Part shown: positions 26,261-35,676 of the stretch, one piece after another | Layout of the letters: every line of letters begins with the position of its first letter | How positions within the stretch are numbered: the stretch's first letter is position 1 | NCBI GenBank assembly: GCA_028871475.1 | Contig: JAGWMZ010000004.1 | Coordinates: 1-64,000 of the forward strand | Reading direction: 5' to 3' | Source: Sphingomonadales bacterium | Lineage (GTDB): Bacteria > Pseudomonadota > Alphaproteobacteria > Sphingomonadales > Sphingomonadaceae | DNA: 64,000 nucleotides | Program-made: the position numbers and the translations under genes | The notes under the pieces: generated by a model | Told to the model about the DNA's origin: nothing | The model's database searches: none | Seen by the model: only the letters and a program-made list of their open reading frames with translations

Positions 26261-26623
26261 GGGACTTCACGCTTTCTGTTTCTGGGCCCGGCGCAAGCCT
26301 GTTGCGCGGGGCAGGTCGAACGGTCTGATGACCGGGCTTGGGCCGATCCTCTTGGGCAGAGCGCCTAGCATCTGGCCGGACGCCCCGCAACCGGCTGGCC
26401 CGGCCAGCGGTCAGATGGGGGCGGGCCGCCGCAAAAACAGCCCCCTCCCGCTCTCCCCGCGATCTGGGCCCCTCATTTGCCACGGCATGACGAAAAAAAT
26501 ACCCCGAAAGTCTCATGCATGCGTTGTTCATTTGTGTTCGCTACCTATCTGTAGCATGATCATTCACCGGTTCCGGCCCGATTATGGCATGCCGGGCCCG
26601 CTGTGCTAAATTGGACAAAGCTT
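26261..26623. other. Divergent promoter region between secB and the Tim44 gene
   Basis: 363 bp with no gene. The secB-proximal part is GC-rich with a tract CCGGCGCAAGCCTGTTGCGC able to fold. The stretch around 26488-26560 is lower in GC (ATGACGAAAAAAATACCCCG and TTCATTTGTGTTCGCTACC) and may carry the promoter of the Tim44-mltA-smr operon. No repeat element of the house family is present. Confidence 0.5.
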
Positions 26624-27355
26624 GTGACCGTCGAAATCGTCATCCTGGCCATTCTGGCGGCCGCTCTGGGGCTCAAGCTCTATTCCGTGCTCGGCCGCCG
26701 TGCCGAGCATGGTGACGAACAGCCCCAGCGTGAGCCGATGCAGGGCCGTTTCGATGCCCAGAGCCCCACCTCGCAGGGCAGCGGGCAGGCCAATGCCAAC
26801 CAGTCGGGTCAGGGCCAGTCGAACCCGCCGCGGCTGGGTGAGCGCCGGGATGAGCCTGCCGCCGCAGGCGCCGTACGCACGCGCGAACCGCTCTCGGTGC
26901 TGCCCACGGTGGAGCGCGGCCTGCGCGAGATCATCGCGGTTGACCGCCGTTTCGATCCTCATGCCTTTCTGGAAGGCGCGCGCGGAGCCTATGGCATCGT
27001 GCTCTCGGCCTTCTGGCGCGGTGACAAGGACGAGATCGCCAAGCTGTGTGATGCCGAGGTTTCGGCCGGTTTCGCCGCCGCCATCGACGCCCGCCTCGCC
27101 GCCGGTGAGGTGATCGACAACCGTCTGGTCCGCCTCAACGAGGTGGTGATCACCGGCGCGGAGTATGAGGCACCCTTCGCGCGGATCACCGTGCGTTTTG
27201 TGGCCGATATTGCCGCCATCACCCGCGATGCGCAGGGCCATGTCGTGGCCGGTTCGCTGCATGACGCGATCGAGGCGCGCGATGTGTGGACCTTCCGCCG
27301 CAACATCAATTCCGCCGATCCTGACTGGCTGCTCGACGAAACCGACGAAGCGTAA
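26624..27355 (+). CDS. Tim44/TimA-domain inner-membrane protein
   Basis: 243 aa from GTG 26624; the track starts at GTG 26603. One N-terminal TM helix (VEIVILAILAAALGLKLYSVLG) is followed by a Gln/Asn/Gly-rich linker (to about residue 95) and a C-terminal Tim44 domain (DPHAFLEGARGAYGIVLSAF ... VWTFRRNINSADPDWLLDET). Bacterial homologues (TimA) are relatives of the mitochondrial import motor subunit; their role at the inner membrane is not firmly known. The operon with mltA (15 bp gap) and smr is conserved, next to divergent secB. Confidence 0.9.
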   Translation: MTVEIVILAILAAALGLKLYSVLGRRAEHGDEQPQREPMQGRFDAQSPTSQGSGQANANQSGQGQSNPPRLGERRDEPAAAGAVRTREPLSVLPTVERGLREIIAVDRRFDPHAFLEGARGAYGIVLSAFWRGDKDEIAKLCDAEVSAGFAAAIDARLAAGEVIDNRLVRLNEVVITGAEYEAPFARITVRFVADIAAITRDAQGHVVAGSLHDAIEARDVWTFRRNINSADPDWLLDETDEA

Positions 27356-27370
27356 GCGGAGCCGATTTCC

Positions 27371-28627
27371 ATGATGGCAAGGCTGGGTTCGCAGGGCATG
27401 CGCGTGGCGTTTGCCCTGCTGGCGGCAACGGCGCTGGCGGCGTGCGGACGTATCATCCCTGAAGGACGCGGGCCCCAGGCGCTGCCACCAGCGCCGGTGC
27501 AGACCGCGCCGGTTGCTCCGCCCGCGCCGCCGCCACCCGCCAATGCGCTGGTCGCCGGTGTTCATGCCGGGCCATCGCTGTCCAGCCTTGGGCTGACCTC
27601 GGCGACGGCGGCGCCGGCCTTGCAGGCTTTCCGCCTGTCCTGCCCCAAATTGCTGACGCGCAACGATGCCAGCGGGCTGACGGTGCGGGACGACTGGCAG
27701 GGCGCCTGCACTGCGGCCAATGACTGGCCCGTCGAGGATGCGGCCAATTTCTTCGCCAATTATTTCGGCACGGTCACGGTGGGCAGCGGCGCTGCCTTTG
27801 TCACTGGCTATTATGAGCCTGAAATCGCGGGCAGCCGCACCCATATCCCCGGCTATGACGTGCCGATCTACGGCATGCCCGCCGATCTGGTCCATGCCCG
27901 CCCCGGTGACGCGCCGGTCAAGTCCAACGGCCAGACGCCCTTTGGCCGCTATGACGAGAATGGGCAGTTCGTGCCCTATTATGAACGCGCCCAGATCGAG
28001 GATGGCCAGCTCGGCGGTCAGAACCTCGAAATCGCCTGGGCGGCCGATCCGGTCGAGTTCTTCTTCCTGCAGGTGCAGGGCTCGGGCCGTTTGCGCGCGC
28101 CCGATGGCACGGTGATGCGCATTGGCTATGCCGGCGACAACGGGCAGAATTACACCAACATCGGCGCGCTGATGCGCCAGCAAGGGCTGATCGGCACCGG
28201 GCCCGGCCAATATCCGGGCTCGATGCAGGGCATCATCGCCTATATCCGCGACCATCCCGAGGAAGGCCGCGCGCTGATGCGGCAGAACAAGAGCTGGGTC
28301 TTCTTCCGCGAACTGACCGGCGCCGGGCCGATCGGCGCGATGGGCGTGGCGGTGAAGCCCCATGTCAGCGTGGCGGCCGATCCGCTGTTCGTGCCGCTGG
28401 GCGCGCCGGTGTTCCTGTCGATGGACCCCGCGCTGGCGGGAGCGACTCAGGCCAATGGGTTGTGGATCGCGCAGGATACGGGCGGGGCCATCAAGGGAGC
28501 GAATCGCTTCGACAGTTTCTGGGGTGCGGGCGATGACGCGCGCCGCATCGCGGGTGGCCTGTCGGGCCATGGCACCGCAACCCTGCTGTTGCCGCGCGGC
28601 AGTCTGGCGCGGCTGGGCCTGCGATGA
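27371..28627 (+). CDS. mltA: Membrane-bound lytic murein transglycosylase A (lipoprotein)
   Basis: 418 aa. A signal peptide with lipobox (ATALAAC) makes it a lipoprotein, followed by a Pro-rich linker. The MltA domain has FVTGYYEPEIAGS and QVQGSGRLRAPDG. The 3D domain has VPLGAPVFLSMDP, LWIAQDTGGAIKGANRFDSF (catalytic Asp) and GHGTATLLLP. It cleaves peptidoglycan glycan strands to 1,6-anhydro ends. Its stop overlaps the smr start (ATGA). Confidence 0.95.
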   Translation: MMARLGSQGMRVAFALLAATALAACGRIIPEGRGPQALPPAPVQTAPVAPPAPPPPANALVAGVHAGPSLSSLGLTSATAAPALQAFRLSCPKLLTRNDASGLTVRDDWQGACTAANDWPVEDAANFFANYFGTVTVGSGAAFVTGYYEPEIAGSRTHIPGYDVPIYGMPADLVHARPGDAPVKSNGQTPFGRYDENGQFVPYYERAQIEDGQLGGQNLEIAWAADPVEFFFLQVQGSGRLRAPDGTVMRIGYAGDNGQNYTNIGALMRQQGLIGTGPGQYPGSMQGIIAYIRDHPEEGRALMRQNKSWVFFRELTGAGPIGAMGVAVKPHVSVAADPLFVPLGAPVFLSMDPALAGATQANGLWIAQDTGGAIKGANRFDSFWGAGDDARRIAGGLSGHGTATLLLPRGSLARLGLR

Positions 28628-29217
28628 AGGGGCCGGGCCGGGCGGGTTTCCGGCCAGCCCATCGGGTGCGCAGCCTGACGCCGGAAGAGGCCGCGCTCTG
28701 GGCCAAGCTGGCCGAGACGGTCACCCCGCTTGAACCGCGCCGCCGCGCCGCCCCCGTCGCCCAGCCGCTGGCGATCGAGGCTGCGGTTCCCCCCGCGCCG
28801 CCCAAAAGGGTCAAGGGCCGCGTGCCGCCGCCCCTGCCGCCTGCGCCGCCGCCCGCCGCACCGGCCCGCCCGCTCGACCGTCATGGGCTGGATGCCGGAT
28901 GGGACAAAAGGTTGGCCAAGGGTCAGGTGGCGCCCGACTTCAGCCTCGACCTCCATGGCTTCACGCTGGATGAGGCCTATGCGCGGCTGGACGATGGCCT
29001 GACGCTGGCACGATCGCAGGGCGCGCGGCTGGTGTTGCTGGTGACGGGGCGGCCAAGGCCGCAGAACGGGCCCTCCTCACGCGGGGTGATCCGGGCCCGT
29101 GTCGCCGACTGGCTGGCGCTGGGTCCGCATGGCAGCGCGATCGCCGCCGTGCGCGGTGCCCATGTCCGCCACGGCGGGGCGGGGGCGCTGTATATCATTC
29201 TGAAAAGGCAGCGTTGA
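28624..29217 (+). CDS. Smr domain protein
   Basis: 197 aa. The N-terminal 90 residues are Pro/Ala-rich and probably disordered. The Smr domain has the DLHGFTLDEA motif (LDLHG type), LLVTGRP and the RGAHVRHGGAGALYIIL end. Smr domains have nicking or RNA endonuclease activity in MutS2 and some eukaryotic proteins. It overlaps mltA by 4 bases and ends the Tim44-mltA-smr operon. Confidence 0.92.
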   Translation: MKGPGRAGFRPAHRVRSLTPEEAALWAKLAETVTPLEPRRRAAPVAQPLAIEAAVPPAPPKRVKGRVPPPLPPAPPPAAPARPLDRHGLDAGWDKRLAKGQVAPDFSLDLHGFTLDEAYARLDDGLTLARSQGARLVLLVTGRPRPQNGPSSRGVIRARVADWLALGPHGSAIAAVRGAHVRHGGAGALYIILKRQR

Positions 29218-29358
29218 TCGCCGCGGAATCATTTCGTCGCATCGCTTCATTCAACCCCTGTTCAGTCGTATCGCGCTAGGGCACAAGGCGCTAGGATCTG
29301 CGCCCGTGACTGGCTGGGGAGGATAGGCCCCGGGCGTCAACTGCGGAGGACAAAGATA

Positions 29359-30075
29359 ATGAATGGTGTCGCGCGTAATCGATTTTCGCGCATGGCCGGC
29401 GCTGCCATGGCGGGCCTGCTGGTGCTTGGCCTGTCAGCCTGTGACAATGGGTTCAACAGCAAGGTCACGCGCTTTGCGACGCAGTTGCCCGCCCCACAGG
29501 GGCAGAGCTTTGCCATTGTCGCGGATGATCCGTCGCTGGCCGGCGGGATCGAGTTTGGCCAATATGCCGGGCTGGTCGCGCAGAAGCTGAACAAGCTGGG
29601 TTATGCCCAGGCGCAGAGCCCTGAGGCAGCCAGCCTGATCGTCCATTTCGGCTATGGCGTGGACAAGGGCCGCCAGATCGTCAGCAGCACCGGCTTTGCC
29701 GATCCCTATTTCGGCCCGTGGCGCGGTTATCGCGGTTTTGGCTATGGCGGCTGGGGCCCGTATGGCGGTGGCTGGGGTGGCTGGGGCGGTCGCGCCTGGG
29801 GGTATGGTTGGTATGATCCCTGGATGAACGACATCGACGTCTCGACCGTCTATACCAGCGACATCACGCTCAAGATCGACGACAAGGCCACCTCGCGTCG
29901 CCTGTTCGAGGGCAAGGCGCAGGCTGCCTCGGCGTCGGACCATCTGAGCTATCTGGTGCCCAACCTGATCGACGCGATGTTCACCGGCTTCCCGGGCAAT
30001 TCGGGCGAGACGCTCAAGATCACCATCGCGCCGGAAAAGACGACGGTGAAGAAAGTGGATGTGAAGGGGCCGTAA
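29359..30075 (+). CDS. DUF4136-type lipoprotein with Gly/Trp/Tyr-rich insert
   Basis: 238 aa. A signal peptide with lipobox LGLSAC is followed by a domain (VTRFATQLPAPQGQSFAI, AQSPEAASLIVHFGY, STVYTSDITLKIDDK) that matches the DUF4136 layout. A low-complexity insert of roughly 40 residues, rich in Gly, Trp and Tyr (for example YGGGWGGWGG), interrupts it. It is probably in the outer membrane or periplasm. The function is unknown. A good AGGAG ribosome-binding site precedes the ATG, and a terminator follows. Confidence 0.85.
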   Translation: MNGVARNRFSRMAGAAMAGLLVLGLSACDNGFNSKVTRFATQLPAPQGQSFAIVADDPSLAGGIEFGQYAGLVAQKLNKLGYAQAQSPEAASLIVHFGYGVDKGRQIVSSTGFADPYFGPWRGYRGFGYGGWGPYGGGWGGWGGRAWGYGWYDPWMNDIDVSTVYTSDITLKIDDKATSRRLFEGKAQAASASDHLSYLVPNLIDAMFTGFPGNSGETLKITIAPEKTTVKKVDVKGP

Positions 30076-30104
30076 GCCTCTCGGCAAAACCTTGAACAGC
30101 ACTG

Positions 30105-30138
30105 GCGCCTCGGTCCTGCAGGGACCGGGGCGCTTTTG
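30105..30138 (+). terminator. Rho-independent terminator of the DUF4136 gene
   Basis: GCGCCTCGGTCC and GGACCGGGGCGC pair (12 bp with one wobble) around TGCAG, followed by TTTTGTGT. It lies 30 bp after the stop. Confidence 0.8.
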
Positions 30139-30159
30139 TGTCTGGATCAGGGCTGGGGC

Positions 30160-32394
30160 TCAGGGGCGGGGCAGGGTGAGGGTGTTGACCGCCTCGGGCG
30201 CATCATGCAGCCGCAGATAAAGTGAACCATCGACCGGACGCGGCACGATGATCGACAAGCCGGGATAGCCTTCGGGCACGCTGATGGCGCCGTCGAAATC
30301 CTTTTTTGCGGACAGCGATGCCAGCAGATAGAGCCCCTCGGCCGAAAGAGTGCAGGGGGCGTTGCTTGGCGGTGTGGCACTTGCGGTTGTGGCACTTGCC
30401 GGGGGTCCCTTCGTCGCCGCTCCAGTCACCCCAGCTGTGCTTGCCGCCGGGCAGATCATCTGCGTGATGCGCGGCAGGCGCACCAGCGTGCCCAGTGCCA
30501 GCCAGTCCCCGGCAACCCCGGCACGCACCACGCGGGCGCGCAGTGGCCCATAGGCCGAAGCGCCCAGCGCCTGGGCCGGGGTCAGGCTGGCGATCACCAC
30601 CGAGGGATCGACAAGGGTGAGGCCATTGCCGGGCGTCAGCCGGGTCATCGCATCGCCCGTGGCGGTGGCGACCTCCACACTGTCACGCGGCCCGAAGCGG
30701 TCGTTGCCCCGCGCCTTCAGCGTAAAGCTGAAGCGGGCATCGGCAGGAATTTCATCCGGGCTACCCAGCGAGATGGTCGCGGCTTGCGGCTGATCGGCAT
30801 GGGGGCGCTGGATGTTGCGGGCGATGATGTCGGCGGCGGGTTGCGGGGTTTTGGGGGGCGGCGTGATGGTGACATGCGCCGGCGCCGTGCCCTGCGGCCC
30901 GGTGATGGTCAGCGTGATGGGGGCAGTCTTGTCACGCCCGCTCTCTTTCGCGGTGAAGGTGATGGCCAGCTCATCCGCGCCGCCGGCTTTCCAACTGAGC
31001 GGCACGGCGGTGCCATCGCCGGTGCTGGCCGTGACCGTGGCGACACAGGCGGCCGGCGCGCCGGTCAGGCTCAGCGTGCCATCGCCCTTGTTCGGGCCGG
31101 ATTGCTGCCATTGCCAGCGGCCGGGAAGGTCGAGCGTGACATCGGGGCCTGTGAAGGGGTCAAAGCCCCAATGGCCCTGCACCTTCCCATGCAGCGGGCC
31201 TGCGGACAGCGCCGGCAGGGTGGCGGGAAAGGCGATCGCCAACCCGCCACGCGGGGCATCGGGGGTGAGCGGCAGGTCGATGCCGGGCGCCCCCACCGGT
31301 TCGAGGCGGATCTCGAGATCGCGCGCATAGGCCGTGGCATAGAGCAGCGGCGCGCTGGCCATCGGCAGCACTTGCGATGCGCCGCCGAAGCACGGGGCGA
31401 CCGCGGCATTGGCCAGATGCAGATCGGGCGGTTTGCCGGGCCTGATCGGCGGCAGCGCGGCCATCAGCACCGATTTGGGATTGGCAAAGGAGGGCGGCGT
31501 GTTGAGCGCCAGCGCCAGCCTGTCGCCATGCGGGGCGCCCAGCGCGGGGATGTATTGGTATCTGGCCGTGTGCATTGCGCCGAAGATGCCGATGATCTCA
31601 TGCACGGCGCTGATATAGGGGCTGAAATAGCCAAGGCCGGCGGCGGGCGTGGCGCTGACGCTCAGGGCCAGATCCGTCGCCGCGCCTGACAGGCTGGAGG
31701 TGCTGCTGCTGTCATCGCCGCCCAGCACGGCGGATTGTTTTGCATCCATCAGGCAGGCGGCCTGCACCTCGGCGGGGCGTTGCAGGCAGGCATCGTTGAT
31801 CTTGATATGCAGGCTCTGGGCAATGGCCGGGGCCAGATGGGCCAGCGTATCGGGCGCGCTGGCCGAAATGTGGCGGATGGCGGCCAGATAGGCATCATAG
31901 CGGCTGCGGTCGAGCGATGCCTGCTCCAGATCCTGCGCCGCGCGGACGAAGGCGCCGGGGCGCGCCTGCACCGCATCGCGCAGGGTCTTTTCATCGCCCC
32001 CCGTTTCCGGCGCCAAAAACAGGGCGAGATGCTGCGCCCCGGCGGGCACGGTGAGGGTGATCGGCCCGCCGCCATGGCCCGCCTTTTTCCAGCTTTGCGA
32101 TGTCTTGAACCATTTGCCGGGCGGCGGATTGGTGGGATCGCGCAGGAAAGCGGCGACCAGCAGATAATGCGCGGTCTGGTCGGCGGGCAGCAGCGCCTCG
32201 ACCTTCACCTTGTCACCCGGCGCCAGTTGCGGCACGGCGCCGATAGGCAGGGTGATGCCTTCGCGCGTAATGCTGACGCGCAGGTCCGGCCCGGCCAGAT
32301 CGAAGGCGGGCGTGTCGGCATGGGCGGGGACGGCCAGGGGCAGGGCCATCGCAAGGGCGAGGCTGGCGCTGTGGGCGAGGAGCTTGCGGGTCAT
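30160..32394 (-). CDS. Large secreted protein of unknown function (744 aa)
   Basis: A 744-aa protein with a clear signal peptide (MTRKLLAHSASLALAMALPLAVPAHA). I recognise no catalytic domain. It has an N-terminal beta-rich part (DLRVSITREGITLPIGAVPQ), a central region rich in Ala, and a C-terminal part with repeated Ig-like strands (ADELAITFTAKESG, ITLTITGPQG, SFTLKARGNDRFGPR), then a Thr/Ser/Ala linker and EGYPGLSIIVPR. A few Cys (DACL, AACL, APCF, AACV, MICP, APCT) could form disulphides. It stands alone between two plus-strand genes. The overall codon bias is like its neighbours, so it appears native. Confidence 0.85.
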   Translation of the reverse strand: MTRKLLAHSASLALAMALPLAVPAHADTPAFDLAGPDLRVSITREGITLPIGAVPQLAPGDKVKVEALLPADQTAHYLLVAAFLRDPTNPPPGKWFKTSQSWKKAGHGGGPITLTVPAGAQHLALFLAPETGGDEKTLRDAVQARPGAFVRAAQDLEQASLDRSRYDAYLAAIRHISASAPDTLAHLAPAIAQSLHIKINDACLQRPAEVQAACLMDAKQSAVLGGDDSSSTSSLSGAATDLALSVSATPAAGLGYFSPYISAVHEIIGIFGAMHTARYQYIPALGAPHGDRLALALNTPPSFANPKSVLMAALPPIRPGKPPDLHLANAAVAPCFGGASQVLPMASAPLLYATAYARDLEIRLEPVGAPGIDLPLTPDAPRGGLAIAFPATLPALSAGPLHGKVQGHWGFDPFTGPDVTLDLPGRWQWQQSGPNKGDGTLSLTGAPAACVATVTASTGDGTAVPLSWKAGGADELAITFTAKESGRDKTAPITLTITGPQGTAPAHVTITPPPKTPQPAADIIARNIQRPHADQPQAATISLGSPDEIPADARFSFTLKARGNDRFGPRDSVEVATATGDAMTRLTPGNGLTLVDPSVVIASLTPAQALGASAYGPLRARVVRAGVAGDWLALGTLVRLPRITQMICPAASTAGVTGAATKGPPASATTASATPPSNAPCTLSAEGLYLLASLSAKKDFDGAISVPEGYPGLSIIVPRPVDGSLYLRLHDAPEAVNTLTLPRP

Positions 32395-32565
32395 GGCATT
32401 CCGGCGAAAGCGGGCAAAGGATGGTTCTGACTAGAGCGCGCTGCCCTTACCCTTCATGAATGGATGGGGCGCGGGGGAGGTTCCAAGGCTGATTTTGCGC
32501 CTTTCTTCCCGCGCAATTCTGATACGATGGCCTTTCAAACCCCTGCCGGAGGCCGCATTTCCGCC

Positions 32566-33012
32566 ATGCGCTATTTCCTCGACACGGAATTCAACGGATT
32601 TGGCGGGGCGCTGATCGCCATCGCGCTGGCGCCCGAGGATGCGGCGCGCGAACCGTTTTACGAGGTCATGGCCTGCCCCGACCCGACGCCATGGGTGGCG
32701 ACCAATGTTCTGCCCGTGCTGGGCAAGGCGCCGACGGCGCGGGTGGAGGTGGCCAGCCGCTTTGCCCATTATCTCCTGCATGATGCCCAGCCCCTGCTGG
32801 TGGCGGACTGGCCCGAGGACATCGCCCATGCCGCCAATCTGCTGATCACCGGGCCGGGGCGAATGAAGCCGGTGCGTGCCTTGCGCTTTGAACTGGTGGA
32901 CCCCGATGTGATGGGCTGGCCCGTGCCCAGCGCGATGCCGCACAATGCCTGCCATGATGCACAGGCCCTGCGCGCCACGGTGTTGGCGCATGAGGCCCGC
33001 ATGGCCGGCTGA
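32566..33012 (+). CDS. DEDDh-type 3'-5' exoribonuclease (Rv2179c/RNase AS-like)
   Basis: 148 aa from ATG 32566; the track and ATG 32527 add unconserved residues. The active-site Asp and Glu are in RYFLDTEFNGFGG, the next Asp in LLVADWPED, and the final His-Asp in HNACHDAQALRA, giving the DEDDh pattern. Proteins of this kind trim RNA or 3'-terminal nucleotides. It sits upstream of the spermidine-synthase-like gene (76 bp), but no functional link is evident. Confidence 0.8.
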   Translation: MRYFLDTEFNGFGGALIAIALAPEDAAREPFYEVMACPDPTPWVATNVLPVLGKAPTARVEVASRFAHYLLHDAQPLLVADWPEDIAHAANLLITGPGRMKPVRALRFELVDPDVMGWPVPSAMPHNACHDAQALRATVLAHEARMAG

Positions 33013-33088
33013 GCGATTGCCGCGCGGGGCGGGCTTGTGTAGGGGCGGGGGCTGTTTCCAGCGCCCTTTCCCGAGTGAGGCCATCGCC

Positions 33089-33772
33089 ATGCAGACACGA
33101 GACTTGATCGGAACGGCGCAGGTGCCCGGCGGCGCGGAGCTGACGCTTTACCGGCGCGGGGGCGATTACATGATCGTCATGGGCCATAATGAGCTGATGA
33201 GCAGCCGGATGAGCGGTTCGGAAGAGGCGCTGGCCAATATGACCATCACGCGCCTTGGCCCGCGCGCGGAGCGCGATGGCGACGCGCATCTGCTGATCGG
33301 TGGCTATGGCATGGGCTTTACCCTGCGCGCTGCGCTGGCGGCCCTTGGCCCCAGGGGGCGCGTGACGGTGGCCGAACTGGTGCCCGAGATCATCGAATGG
33401 GCGCGTGGGCCGATGGAGGAGCTGGCGGCGGGCTGCCTTGAAGACCCGCGGGTGACGCTGGTGCAGCGCGATGTGGCCGAGGTGATCGCGGCGGGGCAGG
33501 GCAGCTATGACGCCATTTTGCTCGATGTCGACAATGGGCCCGATGGTATCGTCCACCCCGGCAATGAGCGGCTCTATTCCGAAAAGGGCCTGCGCGCGGC
33601 GATCCGCGCGCTGACGCCGGGGGGCGTGCTGGCGATCTGGTCGGCGGGCCCTGATGATGCCTTCAAGCGGCGGCTGATCAAATCCGGCCTGATGGTGGAT
33701 GAAGTGGGCGTGCGGGCGCGCAGCAATGGCAAGGGGCCGCGTCACATCATCTGGTTCGCGCAGAAGCCGTAA
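33089..33772 (+). CDS. Spermidine synthase-like (SpeE superfamily) protein
   Basis: 227 aa. Rossmann-fold methyltransferase-type core with LLIGGYGMGFTLRAAL (motif I), VTVAELVPEIIEWA, DPRVTLVQRDV and YDAILLDVDNGPDGIV. The domain belongs to the spermine/spermidine synthase superfamily, but the usual GGGDGG and the D-x-x-D polyamine site are not clear. Similar stand-alone proteins in Alphaproteobacteria are of uncertain function. It ends 10 bp before the convergent antiporter gene, with a small hairpin (CGCCTCG/CGAGGCG) at the junction. Confidence 0.82.
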   Translation: MQTRDLIGTAQVPGGAELTLYRRGGDYMIVMGHNELMSSRMSGSEEALANMTITRLGPRAERDGDAHLLIGGYGMGFTLRAALAALGPRGRVTVAELVPEIIEWARGPMEELAAGCLEDPRVTLVQRDVAEVIAAGQGSYDAILLDVDNGPDGIVHPGNERLYSEKGLRAAIRALTPGGVLAIWSAGPDDAFKRRLIKSGLMVDEVGVRARSNGKGPRHIIWFAQKP

Positions 33773-33782
33773 CGCCTCGGCC

Positions 33783-35528
33783 TCACGAGGCGGTGGGTTC
33801 GGTGATGATCTGGTCATGGGCGGCGCGGATGTTGCCCGATTCGATCTGGATCTTGAGTCGCTCGCGGTCGCGCGCGCGGTACATGTCCTCGGCATGGTTG
33901 ATGGCATCGATGCTTACGCCCAGATCCTCCAGCGCGAAACGGGCCATCTTCACCGCCGATTCCAGAAGCTCGCGCACCACGCGCCGGGCGGGTGATCGCT
34001 TCAGCCGGATCAGCGCGCGCCGGTCATAGGCGCGGACATAGAGGGCCGCTTTCGGAAAGGCCTGGGCGACGGCTTCGATATGGGGCACGTCCAGCTGCTC
34101 GCCATCGAGGCAGAAGAGGATGAGCGCGGCATCATCAGCGCCAGCCTGCCGCAACAGGTCCAGCCGCGTGCCGTCACCGAAATAGACCTTGGCGCCGAAA
34201 CTGCCGGCGATGTCGATCATCTCGATGTCCTTGTCGATCAGCGTCACCGAGATTTCGCTGGCCAGCAGCATCTGCGCCACCGTCTGGCCAAAGCGGCCAT
34301 AGCCCACGACGATGGCGGTGGCATGGTCGGCATCCTGCGGTCCCTCGCGCTCGCCCTGCACCTTGGCGGCCTCGCGGCGCAGCGGTTTGGTCAGCGCCAT
34401 CAGGAAAGGGGTGGTGGCCATCGAGACCGTGACGATGGCGCCGAACAGGCTGGCGGCATCGGGCTTGATGAGGAAGGCGTTCTGCGCCTGGGTGAAGAGC
34501 ACGAAGCCGAATTCGCCCCCCTGGCTGAGCAACAGTCCCAGCGCCAGCGCCCCGCGCCAGCTCATACGGAAGGCGAGACCAATGAGGAAGATGACCAGCG
34601 TTTTGACCAGCACCAGCGCGCAGGCCATGGCCATGACGAAGAGCGGGCGCTCGGCAATGGCATGCAGGTTCAGCACCATGCCGACGGTGAGGAAGAAGAG
34701 GCCGAGCAGGATCGAGCGGAAGGGTTCGACGTCAGCTTCCAGCTCATGGCGATAGGGCGAATCGGCCAGCATCACGCCGGCGACGAAGGCGCCGAGGGCT
34801 GTGGAGAGGCCCAGCGCCTCCATCACGGCGGCAGCGGCCATGACGGTGAAAAGCGCCGCCACGATGAACATCTCGCGCTCGCCAAGGTTGCCGATGAGGC
34901 GAAACAGGGGCCGGATGAGATAGCGCCCGGCCAGGATCAGCCCCGCCACCGCCAGCACCGTCATCAACGCCAGTTTCCAGCCGGGCGGGCCGCCGGCATC
35001 AGCCGGGTTGCGGCTCATTGTGGCGATGATGGTGATGAGCGGGATGATCGAGAGGTCCTGAAACAGCAGGATGGCAAAGGTCCGCTCGCCAAAGGGGGTG
35101 CGCATCCGGCCCGAGGCCTGCAGCATGGGCAGCACCTGCGCGGTGGAGGAGAGCGCCAGCGGCAGGCCCAGCGCCAGCGCGGCCGTGGCTGAAAAGCCGG
35201 TCGAGAGCCAGATCATCCCCGCCAGCGCCAGCCCGCAGAGCGTGACCTGCAAAAGGCCAAGGCCCAGAATGTCGCGCTTCATCCGCCACAGGCGCGACGG
35301 GTTCAGCTCCAGCCCGACGAGGAAAAGCAGCAGGGTGATGCCCAGTTCGGCCAGCCCCATCTTCTGGTCCGCCTGGCCGACAAGGCCGAGCACCTGCGGC
35401 CCCACCACCGCGCCCGCCACCAGATAGCCCAGCGTGGCGCCCAGCCCCAGCCGCCGGAACACCAGCACGAAAACCATGGCAAAGCCGAGCAGCAGAAAAC
35501 CGTCGTGAAGCAGGGAAGGTTGGGTCAT
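33783..35528 (-). CDS. KefB/RosB-type monovalent cation:proton antiporter (CPA2) with RCK domain
   Basis: 581 aa from ATG 35528; the track extends further upstream. About a dozen hydrophobic spans include GATLGYLVAGAVVGPQVLGL, LGITLLLFLVGLELNPSRLW and LSTALGAFVAGVMLADSPYR, typical of the Na_H exchanger domain. A cytoplasmic TrkA-N domain starts about residue 405 (AIVVGYGRFGQTVAQML, then VTLIDKD). It probably exchanges K+ for H+. Glutathione gating by partners is seen in E. coli KefB/C, but no ancillary kefF/kefG gene is adjacent here. Confidence 0.93.
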   Translation of the reverse strand: MTQPSLLHDGFLLLGFAMVFVLVFRRLGLGATLGYLVAGAVVGPQVLGLVGQADQKMGLAELGITLLLFLVGLELNPSRLWRMKRDILGLGLLQVTLCGLALAGMIWLSTGFSATAALALGLPLALSSTAQVLPMLQASGRMRTPFGERTFAILLFQDLSIIPLITIIATMSRNPADAGGPPGWKLALMTVLAVAGLILAGRYLIRPLFRLIGNLGEREMFIVAALFTVMAAAAVMEALGLSTALGAFVAGVMLADSPYRHELEADVEPFRSILLGLFFLTVGMVLNLHAIAERPLFVMAMACALVLVKTLVIFLIGLAFRMSWRGALALGLLLSQGGEFGFVLFTQAQNAFLIKPDAASLFGAIVTVSMATTPFLMALTKPLRREAAKVQGEREGPQDADHATAIVVGYGRFGQTVAQMLLASEISVTLIDKDIEMIDIAGSFGAKVYFGDGTRLDLLRQAGADDAALILFCLDGEQLDVPHIEAVAQAFPKAALYVRAYDRRALIRLKRSPARRVVRELLESAVKMARFALEDLGVSIDAINHAEDMYRARDRERLKIQIESGNIRAAHDQIITEPTAS

Positions 35529-35676
35529 TGAGTGGTCGGGGCCCCTTTCGCGGTTGCAGTGTAGCGGCTTGGGCGCGGGGGGCAAATGGGCGATCGCAGC
35601 TTTTGCCCGGTCCTTGCAACAGGGCGCGGGCACCCCACATCATCGCCACCCCCTTCGGCCACCATGGTGCAAAGCC

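Noticed and set aside
26606-28570. 654-aa minus-strand ORF opposite the Tim44 and mltA genes
   Set aside because: Shadow of two recognised genes; no domain and composition typical of antisense frames.
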